Shown here piece after piece: positions 1 to 10,934 of a stretch of DNA of 15,761 bases. The stretch covers positions 1 through 15,761 of the forward strand of contig MU266769.1 of the NCBI GenBank assembly GCA_021014945.1, given 5' to 3'. Position 1 is the first letter of the stretch; every line of letters starts with the position of its first letter. The notes below the pieces were generated by a model. That model saw nothing but the letters and a program-made list of their open reading frames with translations. It was not told the origin of the DNA and searched no databases. Position numbers and translations under genes: made by a program. Source of the DNA: Leucogyrophana mollusca (Eukaryota > Basidiomycota > Agaricomycetes > Boletales).

Positions 1-1200
1 CTATAGTGGTCTAGTAGATTTCTTGTGGCCCTGGCCGGCACGTAGAACACGACATTGGCCGACACAAGCGACGCAACGTCGGCCGGCGATCGGATGAGTC
101 GCAATATGCAGGCATTTGTACATCTCGGTGCTACGCTGTTTGCGTTATGTGCTGACTGAAAGGTGTGGTGCGGACCCTCACGCAGAACTTGTTACAAAAC
201 GCCGAGTACTCTGTCGGTGACAATACGAGATGGCTCGGGGGAGGGACATCTCACAGACCAATTTCCCATCACCAAAGAATGGATCTCTTAGACCGTGGGA
301 ACACCAAAAAAGTCCTGCCAAGGGTGCATCCATGCAGGCATAGATATTATCGATCAACACGTCGGTTCATGGACCGCTACACCACGCCGATGGTGGTCCC
401 ACCGCCTCGTGTCCCAACCACCTTTTCATATAACGACAGCTTGCTCCTTTCGTCGTGGATTCCCCGTATTCGAGCATCACCTTAGCGCAGGGAAAGTGAC
501 TTGGGAGAGCGAGGACGTCCTTTGAACGTGTTACTTCCGCCGAGGGCTTGCTTCTCTGTTGGTCTAGGGCCTTTCTGCTCGCTACAGCCTTCGTGGGTTT
601 CGAGGCCACGGCTGTGTTCCAGTGACTTGGGCTGTGGTGCACGCTCGAATAACGAAGTCTCATTCCCGTCGCCAGTGCCGTCCACACAAACCTCGTCCCT
701 CGTCTTCCTCCAGCCATACCGGCGTCTCTCTCCAACGCCCACAGGACCTCAAAGTCCTCTAATATATGGCGCGTCAACGGACAACCACGGCAACCCCGCA
801 TAAGCCATGCTGCTCCTCGCGCACGCCACATCAGTACTCAGCGTCGATGGCAAGCATTATATCTTCGACGGATTCCCCCCAGGGTACGGCTCCTGTTGTC
901 GTTCGAGGCGAAATGATCGAAGTGCGCGTATTGGCCTTCATATTTTCATGCAACCACGAGGCTTACCGTTGCATGGGATGCCCATGACCAGGACGTGCGT
1001 CAAGATATGTTGAGGTCGAGGCGATGGCGCGGTGTTTATCGATGGAGGGACAAAAAGGGAGACTTTATCTCAGTCTGTTCCCGAATGCCTCATGCATATT
1101 GATTTGGGCGGACCGGATATACAGGCTTTTGCGGCGGCACTGAGCGATGCGACTTGGAGGTGTGAGACCAACCGGAATGCATATGTGTGCACTCGCATGA
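1..1200. other. Gene-poor left flank, no supportable gene
   Basis: I see no convincing gene in this stretch. Open frames exist on both strands, the longest being 154 codons on the minus strand at 367-831. They are arginine-, serine- and proline-rich, overlap one another in several frames, and have no recognisable motif, signal peptide or membrane segment. I found no splice-joined reading frame that makes sense. The sequence may be decayed coding or transposon material. Confidence refers to the absence of a recognisable gene, not to proof that none exists. Confidence 0.5.
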
Positions 1201-1524
1201 ACGCCTCACGTGGCGAGAGCCGAAGCGCGAGACGGGAACTATATGGAAGCACGCAAGCTTTTAGAGGAGGCCTTCACCCTTGCATCGGAGGGGAACGACG
1301 TTCATAATACTTGCCGAGTGGTGTGGTAAGCAGCTCTCGCTAGCGACCAAGGGCATTTTGATCCCGCTAGGGACATATTGACGCGGGCTTTTGGGAAAAC
1401 AGCGAGACACGGGTGGCAGTCAGCCGAGACAATAGCGATGACGAATGACTTCTCTGATACCAGATTAACCCACACACACCTCCACGCGCGGCTTACTGCG
1501 GGAATTGCTGCGTTGGAATACTGA
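1201..1524 (+). pseudogene. Degraded TPR-repeat gene remnant
   Basis: One plus-strand frame reads two helical-repeat-like segments. The first, 1201-1326, contains GNYMEARKLLEEAFTLA, a good match to the tetratricopeptide (TPR) pattern of Gly-Asn-Tyr followed by Glu-Ala and a Leu-Leu-Glu-Glu-Ala helix. A TAA at 1327-1329 interrupts it. The same frame then continues with QGHFDPARDILTRAF, a second TPR-like unit whose Gly-His-Phe lies 39 codons after the first Gly-Asn-Tyr, within normal TPR spacing. A stop at 1522-1524 ends it. TPR proteins act as protein-binding scaffolds and in fungi are often the C-terminal part of NLR-like or CHAT proteins; nothing here shows such a partner domain. The frame has no start codon and an in-frame stop, so I read it as a decayed fragment. 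A short intron at the stop is less likely, because GTAAGC there has no well-placed acceptor. Confidence 0.4.
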
Positions 1525-2149
1525 CAGGCAGGGATTTGAATGCCGCGTGGGGGCTCGCGACATCCGACACCATCTTACAGGCATCGTCAGAACAAGCGCT
1601 GCGTACCTGAGTGTCGCCATCGCCGAAGGGCAGGATATCACCGACGCGGCGGTGTGCGGAAACCATGCTCTCTGCGACACGCCTTTGGCGTGTATATATA
1701 CGAGACGAACATCCCAACGCTGGAGATCCTCCAGGCAACGGTTGACCCGACTGGTATCATGGGTGTGGCGGGAGGATTCAGGTTCCGAGATTTTGAGGCC
1801 CAGGGGTTCCGTCTACTGCTTTAGCTTTCGAGGTGCACCCGGAGATGTACCATATCTTTTGCTGATAGGCTGCGTTATGGGTGTTTCTCCACAATTGTAC
1901 TTGCCATGCACGCGTAACAACAGGAACTATGCCACTCACATGAAAGGATGAAAAGGTCGCGATTGTGGAAGTAGGCGCCATCTCGAGAACGCCCACTTCG
2001 AGAGTTCTTTCTGAGATAGGGAAGAGTGTAGCAGAGATATACGTAGTAATACAGGAACTGGATGCAATCACTGGACTAACCTAGGGCTCACTATCGCAGG
2101 GAGGGTATGTCAACGGTCTCATTTTGAAGTGCTCATCGTCGCCCCGCAC
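1525..2149. other. Intergenic, possible decayed coding sequence
   Basis: No gene can be supported here. One plus-strand frame (about 1680-1824) reads GVYIYETNIPTLEILQA, which looks more protein-like than random sequence and lies in the same frame as the upstream TPR remnant. It could be a further piece of that broken gene. I recognise no domain, and the frame upstream is arginine-rich noise. The stretch ends where the large duplicated block begins. Confidence 0.4.
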
Positions 2150-2267
2150 GATATACCCCTGGCAGCCTTAGGTTTCGGATTACTCGACAATATCGACTGC
2201 CTGTAGGAGGATGAGTTTTCGGAGCGCTCATTGATCAGGATAACCGTGACCTCACCCCATGGCCACC

Positions 2268-5198
2268 CTAAGAGCCGTCATTCCAGCTTCGTTGATAGCT
2301 AGCTTTGGTGAGTCTGGCCTGCAGTGCTTCAAGACGGTTCTGCAATGATGTACGTGGATTTCAGTATGCAATCAACATGGCGATAAGAGAGACGCACGAG
2401 TTCTTGAAATTTTAGAGCGAAGGGTTCAATCTATTGCCGCAGTCAGAATGACCATTGGTCCACAGATAAATGGACGCGCCTCGGAACGCAGCCTGTTTAT
2501 GTTAAGCTTAACGGAATCCAAGGTAACTTCTCCTGTAAGCGTCCAGTCATATCCAGAGGACATAGCTCTGTAACAAAAATAAAAAGGGACATACCATCAT
2601 CTAAAAACTGGTCCACGTTTGTCTCAGGCAGGGCAGTTGGGTCTTCGATGGGAATGGAGGTGTACCGAGGGCTGACCACACCCTGGGGTCCTGTGGAATT
2701 TGGCACGCAGTTCAACATCCAGGCGGCACAAAAAGCGGAAAAGTATTGTAGCACCTTGAGATTCACAATCATCGGTATGTTTGGCTGCCAAGTCTTCTTC
2801 GCCCACGTTTGCTAGTAGGACATCAAACCTCCCAGCTGCGCGCAAATCGTCGATATTCGGACTATCCACTCGTCCAATGGCGTCTCGCATGGCTGGCATG
2901 CGGCTCGCCAGCCATATGAGTTCCAAGACGCCTCCACTATTTACCGCACTTGGTTTAGGTGTGTGCTCAGAGTCGGGGTGCGTCATCCAAATTGCCAGTA
3001 CCAGGAGGACGATAGATGCGGAAAGGGCGAACGATAACTATCCGGAGTGCGTGTGGTCAATTGTTGCTCAGATGTGGCGAATTACTTACGGGAATCCAGT
3101 TGATCTGCCAGCACCAACGTCAACACGATACCTAGCGACAATGCTTGTACATACATTTAATCTGGTCTCCAACACGAGCCGCGTGATTGTCGCTGAACCA
3201 ACGGAATGATCAAATCCACCTCCGACCTCCCCAAGCTGACCAGCTGTAACACGAAAGCAATTAGGCCCGCTCGTGTCCGGTGTGGTGATCACTCCAGCTA
3301 TTACGACAGACCTGTCCACACCGTCGTTGCAAGTACTCGAGACAGAGCCGTTTCCATTTGATCTACGGAAAGAGTGAACGATGGGGTGGTGTTGGACGAA
3401 TACTCGGGGACGAGGAGTAGATATGGGTTTATTTGGGAGGCATTCATGCCTAGCAGTTGCATTAGGTACCTGGTGGATACAGATCGTCAATGGCTAGGCA
3501 TGTTCTATGGATGTGAATAGTTAGACTGACACATCCAGCATACTCGGCTGATAACCACAAGCGCCAATTGGATCGGCACGAGCACTACATATCGGATCGA
3601 TATCTGCCGAGGGCGCCGAGCCAAACGGAAACTCAAACTACACATGCAGTGAGATGCAAATAGCTAACTAAGAGATTCACGGACGCACCCATGTTTCATT
3701 TGCTGTGTCTGGGGCTTGGGGGGAATCAAATATCCCATCCGGCGAAATAGAGATCCAAGTGGACGAAACCGGTGCTTCAGAGGTGCTACTGAGGAAAGTG
3801 TTCGATTGGGCGTCCACGATTGCACTTGTGCGGAGAAGAGATGTATTGCAGGTGACCCAGGACATATCTAATATTGCGGAGGAGATATTGTTGGAGTCGT
3901 CTGCGAAACATGAGCGAGGCGAGTAACGGAGGAAAATATGCCTCACCTTGGGGGGGCGCGTAGTAGGTCCAGTTCATGGGGATTGTTGTGCGGTTGAGCG
4001 GTGCAGCGCTGCCTTCAATGGCAGTAGTCACGTAGAAATTGAGCCCATTCTGATTAGGTAGGGATAGTAAACGAGGTCTGGAACTGACAGAGTGAATGAT
4101 AGTACCCAAGCAGTGTACAGATCGGAGAATAGGACTTGGTCTTTCCCTGCGGAAAATCAAACAGTTATTAGCATATGGGAATCGCAGGACTAGAAAAATA
4201 CGCACACGGAAGAAATGTAAATGGAAGAGATATATTGTTCTGGGTGCAAAATTGCGGTGGAATCGCCGTGCTGTCGTAAACCAGACCTGCGACGAGGGCG
4301 CAGTCAGCGTTTATGCTTGTAGCATTAACGGTTACATTGCCGATCCCCGAGTTGTCGAGCAGCACATCGTATACAGTGCCATTCGCTAGCCCAGCATTTG
4401 CTAGACCGGAAAGATTTCCGATAGACGGTGCGAGCGATGAGATGGTAGCCCAATCAAACCCGTTATAGTCGACTGAGGAATCAGGCCAACCGACAGCAGT
4501 TGGGACAGATGCTGTTACAGTGTTATTGAACGTTTGGAATTGGATGATGGACGACGAAGTGGTGTGCAGCACAGAGATGTTAAGAAGATATGCAGTGACG
4601 GATAATACCCCGAGCGGCGATGCGACGACCTTGGTTTGCTGCCAGAGGCCATCAAGTGCAGCGCCCAATCCACCCCAGGCTCCTGTCACGTCGTGAATAG
4701 TCGTGACCATCTGCCGCTGAGACAACCTGCGCGAAAGTGACACTCTCTGGGTCAAGTATACCAGGATAGCGGTGTAGAGCTGGGGACCAATAAGCTAATC
4801 GCTTGGGGGGCACTGATACTGACATGACCTGACTCACAGTGTAGAATGCTTGCAACGAAGCACTCAATGCGGTCGTCAGCATGCCGGTTTGCGACGTGAT
4901 GGATACGATGACACTGTGCTCCGTATGACGGACCGCGAAGCCCACAAGACAGAGGTGAAGCGCAATAAGTACGGTGTGGAGGCAATAACAAGCCTGGCGA
5001 AGGGACATCGAGAAGAGACTTGATCTGCCGCGAGGCAGCCACTTGGTGGCGATTGTATAAGCATCGCTCACAGACGGATGACCTAAATATTGGTCTGACC
5101 CGTCAACTAGAATTGATGAAGAAAGTGGGGGGTATCTGACCGTCGAGCAGTGAGGCCTCGTCCTGTAAGGCTGGTTGCGACGAAATCGAGGTGGACAT
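2268..5198 (-). CDS. Multi-pass membrane glycoprotein, copy A (15 exons)
   Basis: Function is unknown; the family resembles uncharacterised Agaricomycete transmembrane proteins. Exons: 5198-5141, 5082-4838, 4779-4206, 4146-4106, 4049-3947, 3900-3689, 3637-3531, 3469-3312, 3243-3155, 3104-3090, 3037-2755, 2690-2595, 2532-2480, 2430-2398, 2339-2268. All phases agree, giving 712 residues. The start is the ATG in MSTSISSQ, the equivalent of copy B's start. Predicted helices lie at about 51-70, 85-111, 152-174 and 530-552. The ectodomain between helices 3 and 4 has N-X-S/T sequons at 186, 223, 234, 249, 253 and 283, among others. The cytosolic tail includes LRAAGRFDVLLA, an acidic segment and a Leu-rich helix (NRLEALQARL). 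Oddities: intron 13 (2479-2431) would need a GC donor. If it is unspliced, translation stops at 2426 after 695 residues. Intron 5 (3946-3901) is absent from copy B. A role as surface receptor or sensor is inference from topology only. Confidence 0.85.
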
Positions 5199-5905
5199 CT
5201 CTAAAGGCCGTAAATCGGGGAATAAGACTAGTGAGATGTTTTGGTGGGTGTCAATAGGAAAAGAAGACAGCAAAGTCGCCAGGTATAAAAGAGATGGAGG
5301 CCCGAATCAAAAAGCGAGTCGAAAGATGCATCAGATTCCGAGGGTCTCAATCTGCTTGGGAGAAGCACCAACTCATTAGGACACGATGAAATGGGCCCAA
5401 CATCTACAGCGATGATGTGTGGTCTGTGAACAGCCCCCGTAACATCAGCACCGCATTTTCCTGAGCATAAAGATAACTGCATCGTTATGTAGTGGTACCT
5501 CAGCGCGGAAGGCGGCTGGATGGGGTGGGAATCGGGTCCTCGGCAAGAATGATGTATCAATCCACATGTATCCGGGTCAAGATAATACACTTGCCATAGT
5601 GCCGAGGGGGATAGAAAACACCATTCTTAAAACATAATCATATCAAGAGACTACCATCCAAGTCCTCATAGTTCGGATTCGTCGCGCCGTTTCTAGCTTC
5701 CCGCAAGCATACGAAGAGGCCTAGATACGTTGATTTGGTACTTGTGGGCTGGGTATTTCAAGTATGGGAACGCAAACAAGACACCACACGACACCACCCG
5801 GCGAGACTATTTGAGTATCATTTGGAGGTTGTCCACAACAAAACTCACCACTATCCTTCGGCAGATTCCGCGTTGCTTTTCTCACAGCAACAACAACAGG
5901 TCACA
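5199..5905. other. Duplicated 5' flank of copy A gene
   Basis: This flank matches 10935-11640. Just upstream of the gene start the minus strand is pyrimidine-rich (CTAGTCTTATTCCCC), as is common at fungal transcription starts. A plus-strand TATAAAAG at 5284-5291 is conserved in the other copy. Downstream of it, one plus-strand frame reads SDSEGLNLL, with SDSDVLNLL in copy B. The antisense frame is also partly conserved, ending SESDA in both. I cannot decide whether this is a short divergent gene, leader sequence or non-coding DNA. In copy A the plus frame stops early at CTG-TGA. Confidence 0.4.
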
Positions 5906-7544
5906 GCACTTCGACTTATAAACCTGTCGATCCCAGGGCCGTAGCAGCGCCAGATCTTCGCCATGAAGACGTGTGGGACGATGCAGCTCTTGAGATTGTT
6001 GGTGGCTAATATGCTGTGGCAATGGTCGCAGTGCCTTTCTGCTGGCTGAATGCGAGCCGTGGCTCGTGGGGACGCTTTGGGCAAGCCGGACCTCGAAGTG
6101 GACGTTAGTGTGAGGTGGTAAGCCACACTCGTTGGACAGCGATTTAGCACAGGGAACATGGCAATGACCAAGATGCGACAGTTGGGAAGTGTGCTTTTGG
6201 GTGTATTGTATCACCGTGATACCCCGAGCGCATTCCTCTCGATGGCACATATACCTTATGGTGCAATAAACTCAGGCTGGGGATGGGGCGCATCGTATGT
6301 CGCATGTCTCACACCGGTATTGTTGTGTTCGGACGGGGAACTGGCGGATAATCCGACGGGGTTCATCCAACGCCGCTTCCTCCTCTGCCCACACGCCGGA
6401 CGACCCGGATGCTCGGGCTCCGCCCGCGCACCATCCGGCTTGACTATGGAGATCTGGGAGTCGACGATGTTGCTGGTCTGCCGCGCCAACCAGCCGAGCG
6501 GTGACCACAAGCCCGGAACCAAGCAAACGCGAGGAGTCACCAGTTGCCAGCAATAACCCGCGGTTTCCTTCACCTGCACACCACCCGGACTAGAGTCGAC
6601 GGTGAGCGCACCCGCCCACTCCGATTCCGATTCGTCCAACGACTGGTGACTTTGACTATGGCCGCGGACGGTGCGTGTGCACGTGATCACGCGTCCAAGG
6701 AGTCGCCTCCCGCACAACGTAGCGCTCACTCTCATTCGACCCAACTCCCTGGAGAGTGGAATCGACAGCGAGACAATCCGCGAGGCCCGCACGATATCCC
6801 GCAAGGTGCTATCTCGGACGGCGAGGGAGATATCTGCAGCCCACGTCCCAGCAGAAGGACAGCGCACGACTAGGCATCGATCTCGCAGAGGTGAGTTGTC
6901 TAGTTATGCGAGTGATAGTTCCGCCTGACTACCCCACGCAAATGCTTTAGTGAATGTACTCGTCCCGGTAGCATTTCACATCGGTGGCACTGTCGGTTGG
7001 GTCACGAGCTGTTTATCTCGGTTGCAGCTGCTCACCCCAAGATGACGTATCTGGATCAATGTGAATCGAAACCACGCGCGGGGAGTGGTTCGCGTGTGCC
7101 TGGGGGCAGCCCTGGCCCGGGCTTGTTGCGTAACTGCAGCCCTCGTGCACGGTGCACGCTGGATGGGAGTGGACGAATCTCGCCGAGAAAAGTCACCTTA
7201 TGTGTGCCATTAGCGATCCCAACCTGGTTGATGAACCCCTTGGTTATGCCCGCCCCGGAGTCGTGGTACTGGGGCCGGGTTGCACACCGCCGTTGCGATC
7301 TATTGGTGCATAATCCTTCGATGCTGTGTGGTAGGCTAATGCTATTGAGACAGCTCTGCTTCTGGGGTCGCGAAGACTCCAGCCATATTAACACAAAATA
7401 TACTGCATTGCCGTACGTCGTGAGCTATCATACAGTTTGGCAATACCACTTGTCCGATTTAGATTCGGTGGAGGGGGGATGCCATGGGAGGATGCTCGTT
7501 GGGTCGTATGATCGCAGGATCTGGCGTGGCTGATATCCACGGTG
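5906..7544. other. Spacer between the duplicated blocks, no clear gene
   Basis: No gene is supportable. The longest frames are 203 codons on the minus strand (6256-6867) and 178 codons on the plus strand (6997-7533). They are rich in Arg, Pro and Gly, and alternative frames over the same DNA are equally open, which is typical of GC-rich non-coding or decayed sequence. A plus-strand frame at 7170-7310 reads CAISDPNLVDEPLGYARPG, faintly PAS-like, but lacks the rest of a domain. An (CAA)-type run lies just before the spacer, at about 5886-5898. Confidence 0.45.
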
Positions 7545-7925
7545 TGCTGGCGTAGATGGGCGCTGTGTTGGGAGTGCGTGGGCAGTGCATTGGAAGTAGG
7601 TGAGTAGCGTTTTGAGATGGAGATGGGTACTGCGTGTTGGGAATCGATGGGCAGGGTGTTGGAAGTGGTGGACAGGGTGTTGAGAACAGATGAGCGGTAC
7701 GTTGGAAGTGGATGGGATCGAACGAAACGAGGCTAGATGTTGAGTGATGCGAAGATGGGGTCCATTGGAATTGGATGGGAGGAAGACTGGTATTGGATCA
7801 GGCAAAGGCCGGTGTTAGATGGGATAAGGGTTGGCATTGGACCTGACGAAGGTTGGTGTTGAATAAGGCCAATGCTTGTTTTGGAGGAGACAAACGGGGG
7901 TTGGACGTGACGAAGGCTATATACG
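7545..7925. repeat. Degenerate minisatellite, left flank of copy B
   Basis: This is G-rich sequence built from imperfect units of about 21-24 bp around GTTGGAAGTGGATGGG. Three clear 21-bp units lie at 7654-7674, 7675-7695 and 7696-7716 (GGGTGTTGGAAGTGGTGGACA and variants). The right part, about 7725-7920, aligns with 11720-11915 through GGGGTCCATTGGA and TTGGATGGGA. The open minus-strand frame here (7428-7805) is low-complexity His/Pro/Ser sequence made by the repeat and is not a gene. Confidence 0.7.
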
Positions 7926-8051
7926 GCTGGCAGTCTTAGTTTTTCGGATTACTCGACAATATCGACTGCCTGCGGGAGGATGAGTTTTCGGAGCGCTCAT
8001 GGATCAGGATAACCGTGACCTCACACCATGGCCACCCTCAGAGCCCTCATT

Positions 8052-10934
8052 TCAGCTTCGTTGATAGCTAGTTTTGGTGAGTCTGTCCCGCAGTGCTTGA
8101 AAACGGTTCTGCAGTGATGCACATGGAGTTTCGGCACGCAATCAATGGGGCCATAGATTAGAGACGCACGAGTTCTTGAAATTTTAGAGCGAAAGGTTCA
8201 ATCTATTGCCGCGGTCAGAATGACCATAGATCCACAGATAAATGAACGCACCTCGGAACGCAGCCTGTTGATGTTAAGCTCAACAAAATCCAAGGTAAGT
8301 TCTCCTGTAAACGTCCAATCATATCCAGAGGACATAGTTCTGTAACAAAAATAAAAAGGAACATACCATCGTCTAAAAACTGGTCCACGGTTGTCTCAGG
8401 CAGGGCAGGTGCGTCTTCGATGGGAATGGAGGTGTACCGAGGCCTGACCACACCCTGGGGTCCTGTGGAATTTGGCACGCAGTTCAACATCCAGGCGACA
8501 CAAAAAGCGGAAAGGTATTGTAGCACCTTGAGATTCGTAATCATCGTAATGTTTGGCTGCCAGGTTTTCTTCTCCCACGTTTGCTAGTAGGACATCAAAC
8601 CTCCCAGCTGCACGCAAATAGTCGATGTTCGGACTATCCACTCGTCCGATGGCGTCTCGCATGGCTGGCAAACGACTCGCCAGCCATATCAGTTCCAAGA
8701 CACCCCCGCTATTTATCGCATTGGCTTTGAGTGGGTTTTCAGAGTCGACGTGCGTCATCCGAATTGCCAGTCCCCAAAGGACGATAGACGCGAAAAGTGC
8801 GAACGATAGCTATCCGGGGTGCGTGCGGTCAATTCCTGCTCACATGCGGCAAATTACTTACGGGGATCCAGTTGATCTGCGAGCAACAGTGTCAACGGCA
8901 TACCTAGCGACGATGCTTGCACATACATTTAATCTGGTCTCCAACACGAGCCGCGTGATTGTCGCTGAACCAATTGAATGGTTAAAGCCGCCGCCGACCT
9001 CCCCAAGCTGACCAGCTGTAACACGAAAGCAATTAGGCCCGCTAGTGTCCGAGGCGATGATCATCCTAACTATTGCGACAGACCTGTCCACATCATCGTT
9101 GCAAGTACTCGAGACAGAGCCGTTTCCATTCGGTCTACGGAAAGAGCGAACGATGAGGTGATATTGGAATCATCAATGCCGGGGATTGGAAATGGGTTGA
9201 TTTGAGAGGCATCCATGCCTAGCAGTTGCATCAAGTACCTGGTGAATACAGCTGGTCAATTGGTATGCGTGTTCTATGGGTGGGAATAATTAGACTGACG
9301 CATCCAGCATACTTGGCTGATAGCCACATTCGCCGGGTAGGCCGGCGGCGACATCTATTACATCAGTGGCTTCACTAGCACTACATATCGGATCGATACC
9401 TATCAAGGGAGCCGAGATAAACGGAGCTGAAAACTACACATGCAGTGAGATGCAAATAGTTCACTTAGAAATCCATGGACGTACCCATAGTTCATTTACT
9501 GTTTCTTGGGGTTGATCAAAAAGAAAATCCGGCGAAACAGAGATCCAAGTGGATGAAATCGGCGCTTCAGAGATGCTACTGAGGAAAGTGTTCGTTTGGG
9601 CGTCCGCGATTGCGCTCGTGCGGAGAAGAGATATATTGCAGGTTACCCAGGACATATCTATTGTTGCATTGGAGATAACGCTGGCAGATGCGTAATAGGT
9701 CCAGTTCATGGGGATCGTTGTGCGGTCAAGCGGTGCAGCGCTGCCTTCAATAGCAGTAGTCACAAAGAAATTAAGCACACTCTGAACAGGTAGGGATAGT
9801 ACACGAGATCTCTAGCTGACGGAGTGAATGACAGTACCGAGGCAGTCAGCACATTGGTGTTGCATAGGACTTGGTCTTTCCCTGCGGATAAGCAAACGGC
9901 TATTAGCGTGTGGGAATTACAGCACTAGCAAAATACGCACACGGAACGAATGTTGATAGAAAAGCGCCACCATTCTGGGTGCGAAGCTGTGCTGGATTCC
10001 CCGTGGTATCGTAAATCATACCTGCGACGAGGGCACAGTCAGCATTTATGGTTGTGGCATTAACGGTGGCGTTGCCGATCCCCGTGTTGTCGAGTAGCAC
10101 ATCGTATACGGTGCCATTTGTTAGCCCAGCATTTCCTAGACCGGAAAGATTGCCGACGGATGGTGCGAGCGATGAGATGGTAGCCCAATCAAACCCGTTA
10201 TAGTCGACTGAGGAATCAGGCCAACCGACAGCAGTTGGGACAGATGCTGTTACAGTGTTATTGAACGTTTGGAATTGGATGATGGACGACGAAGCGATGT
10301 GCAGCACAGAGATGTTTAGAAGATATGCAGTGACGGATAATACTCCGAGCGGCGACGCGACGACCTTGGTTTGCTGCCAGAGGCCGTCAAGTGCAGCGCC
10401 TAATCCACCCCAGGCTCCTGTCACGTCGTGAATAGTGGTGAGCATCTGGCGCTGAGACAACCTGCGCGAGAGTGACACTCTCTGGGTCAAGTACACCAGC
10501 AGAGCAGTGTAGATCTGGGGGCCCAGCAAGTCAATCGCTTAGAAGGCGCTGATATTGACATGACCTGACTCACGGTGTAAAATGCTTGCAACGAAGCGCT
10601 CAATGCGGTCGTCAGCATGCCGGTTTTCGACGTAATGGTCACGACGACACTGTGCTCCGTATGACGGACCGCAATGCCGACAAGACAGAGGTGAAGCGCG
10701 ATAAGCGCGACGTGAAGGCAATAACAGGAGCGGCGAAGGGACATTGAGAAGAGACTCGATCTCCCGCGAGGCAACCGCTTATTGACTTTTGTATATTTAT
10801 CGCTTATACATGCTTGACCTAGATATTGCTTGGACCTGTCAACTCGAATCGATCGAGAAAGTGGGAGGTATCTGACCGTCGAGCAGTGAGGTCTCGTCCT
10901 GTAAGGGTGACTGTGACGAAATCGAGGGGGACAT
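8052..10934 (-). CDS. Multi-pass membrane glycoprotein, copy B (14 exons)
   Basis: This is a paralogue of the gene ending at 2268, of unknown function. Exons: 10934-10877, 10818-10574, 10514-9941, 9881-9838, 9781-9485, 9433-9300, 9238-9084, 9015-8927, 8876-8862, 8809-8527, 8462-8367, 8304-8252, 8202-8170, 8108-8052. All 13 introns are GT-AG and every phase joins, giving 710 residues. The start ATG (MSPSISSQ) lies in a 58-nt first exon. The in-frame codon before LPRGRSS is TTG, so the start is not there. Predicted helices: about 51-70, 85-111, 152-174 and 533-555. The ectodomain (about 175-530) has many sequons and several Cys. Exon 6 carries nine more codons than copy A. The tail runs GELTLDFVELNINRLRSE, then IEPFALKFQEL, then NRFQALRDRL, a likely amphipathic or coiled-coil end. 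Copy B appears fully intact; expression is unknown. Confidence 0.88.

Larger units (their letters stand above)
2150..5905. repeat. Segmental duplication, copy A
   Basis: This block aligns colinearly with about 7918-11640. The match begins near CTGGCAGCCTTAG (2159) and TTCGGATTACTCGACAATAT, and ends near AGGTCACAGCACTT (about 5905). It carries one membrane-protein gene, its 3' flank and about 0.7 kb of 5' flank. Similarity is very high in several exons and lower in the ectodomain exons and the 5' flank, where small indels accumulate. The edges are estimated by eye and may be off by tens of bases. Confidence 0.9.

Noticed and set aside
6256..6867. 203-codon minus-strand frame in the spacer as a gene
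   Set aside because: Arg/Ser/Pro-rich composition, overlapping open frames on both strands, and no motif or intron pattern that extends it.
7170..7310. PAS-domain fragment (CAISDPNLVDEPLGYARPG)
   Set aside because: Only one short stretch resembles the start of a PAS core, and nothing else of the domain is visible up- or downstream in any frame.
8215..8544. Separate small membrane-protein gene downstream of copy B helix 4 (and its twin at 2497-2772)
   Set aside because: These frames are explained as exon 11 (copy B) or exon 12 (copy A) of the large gene read through adjoining introns. Splicing at 8526-8463 and 8366-8305 joins them in phase.
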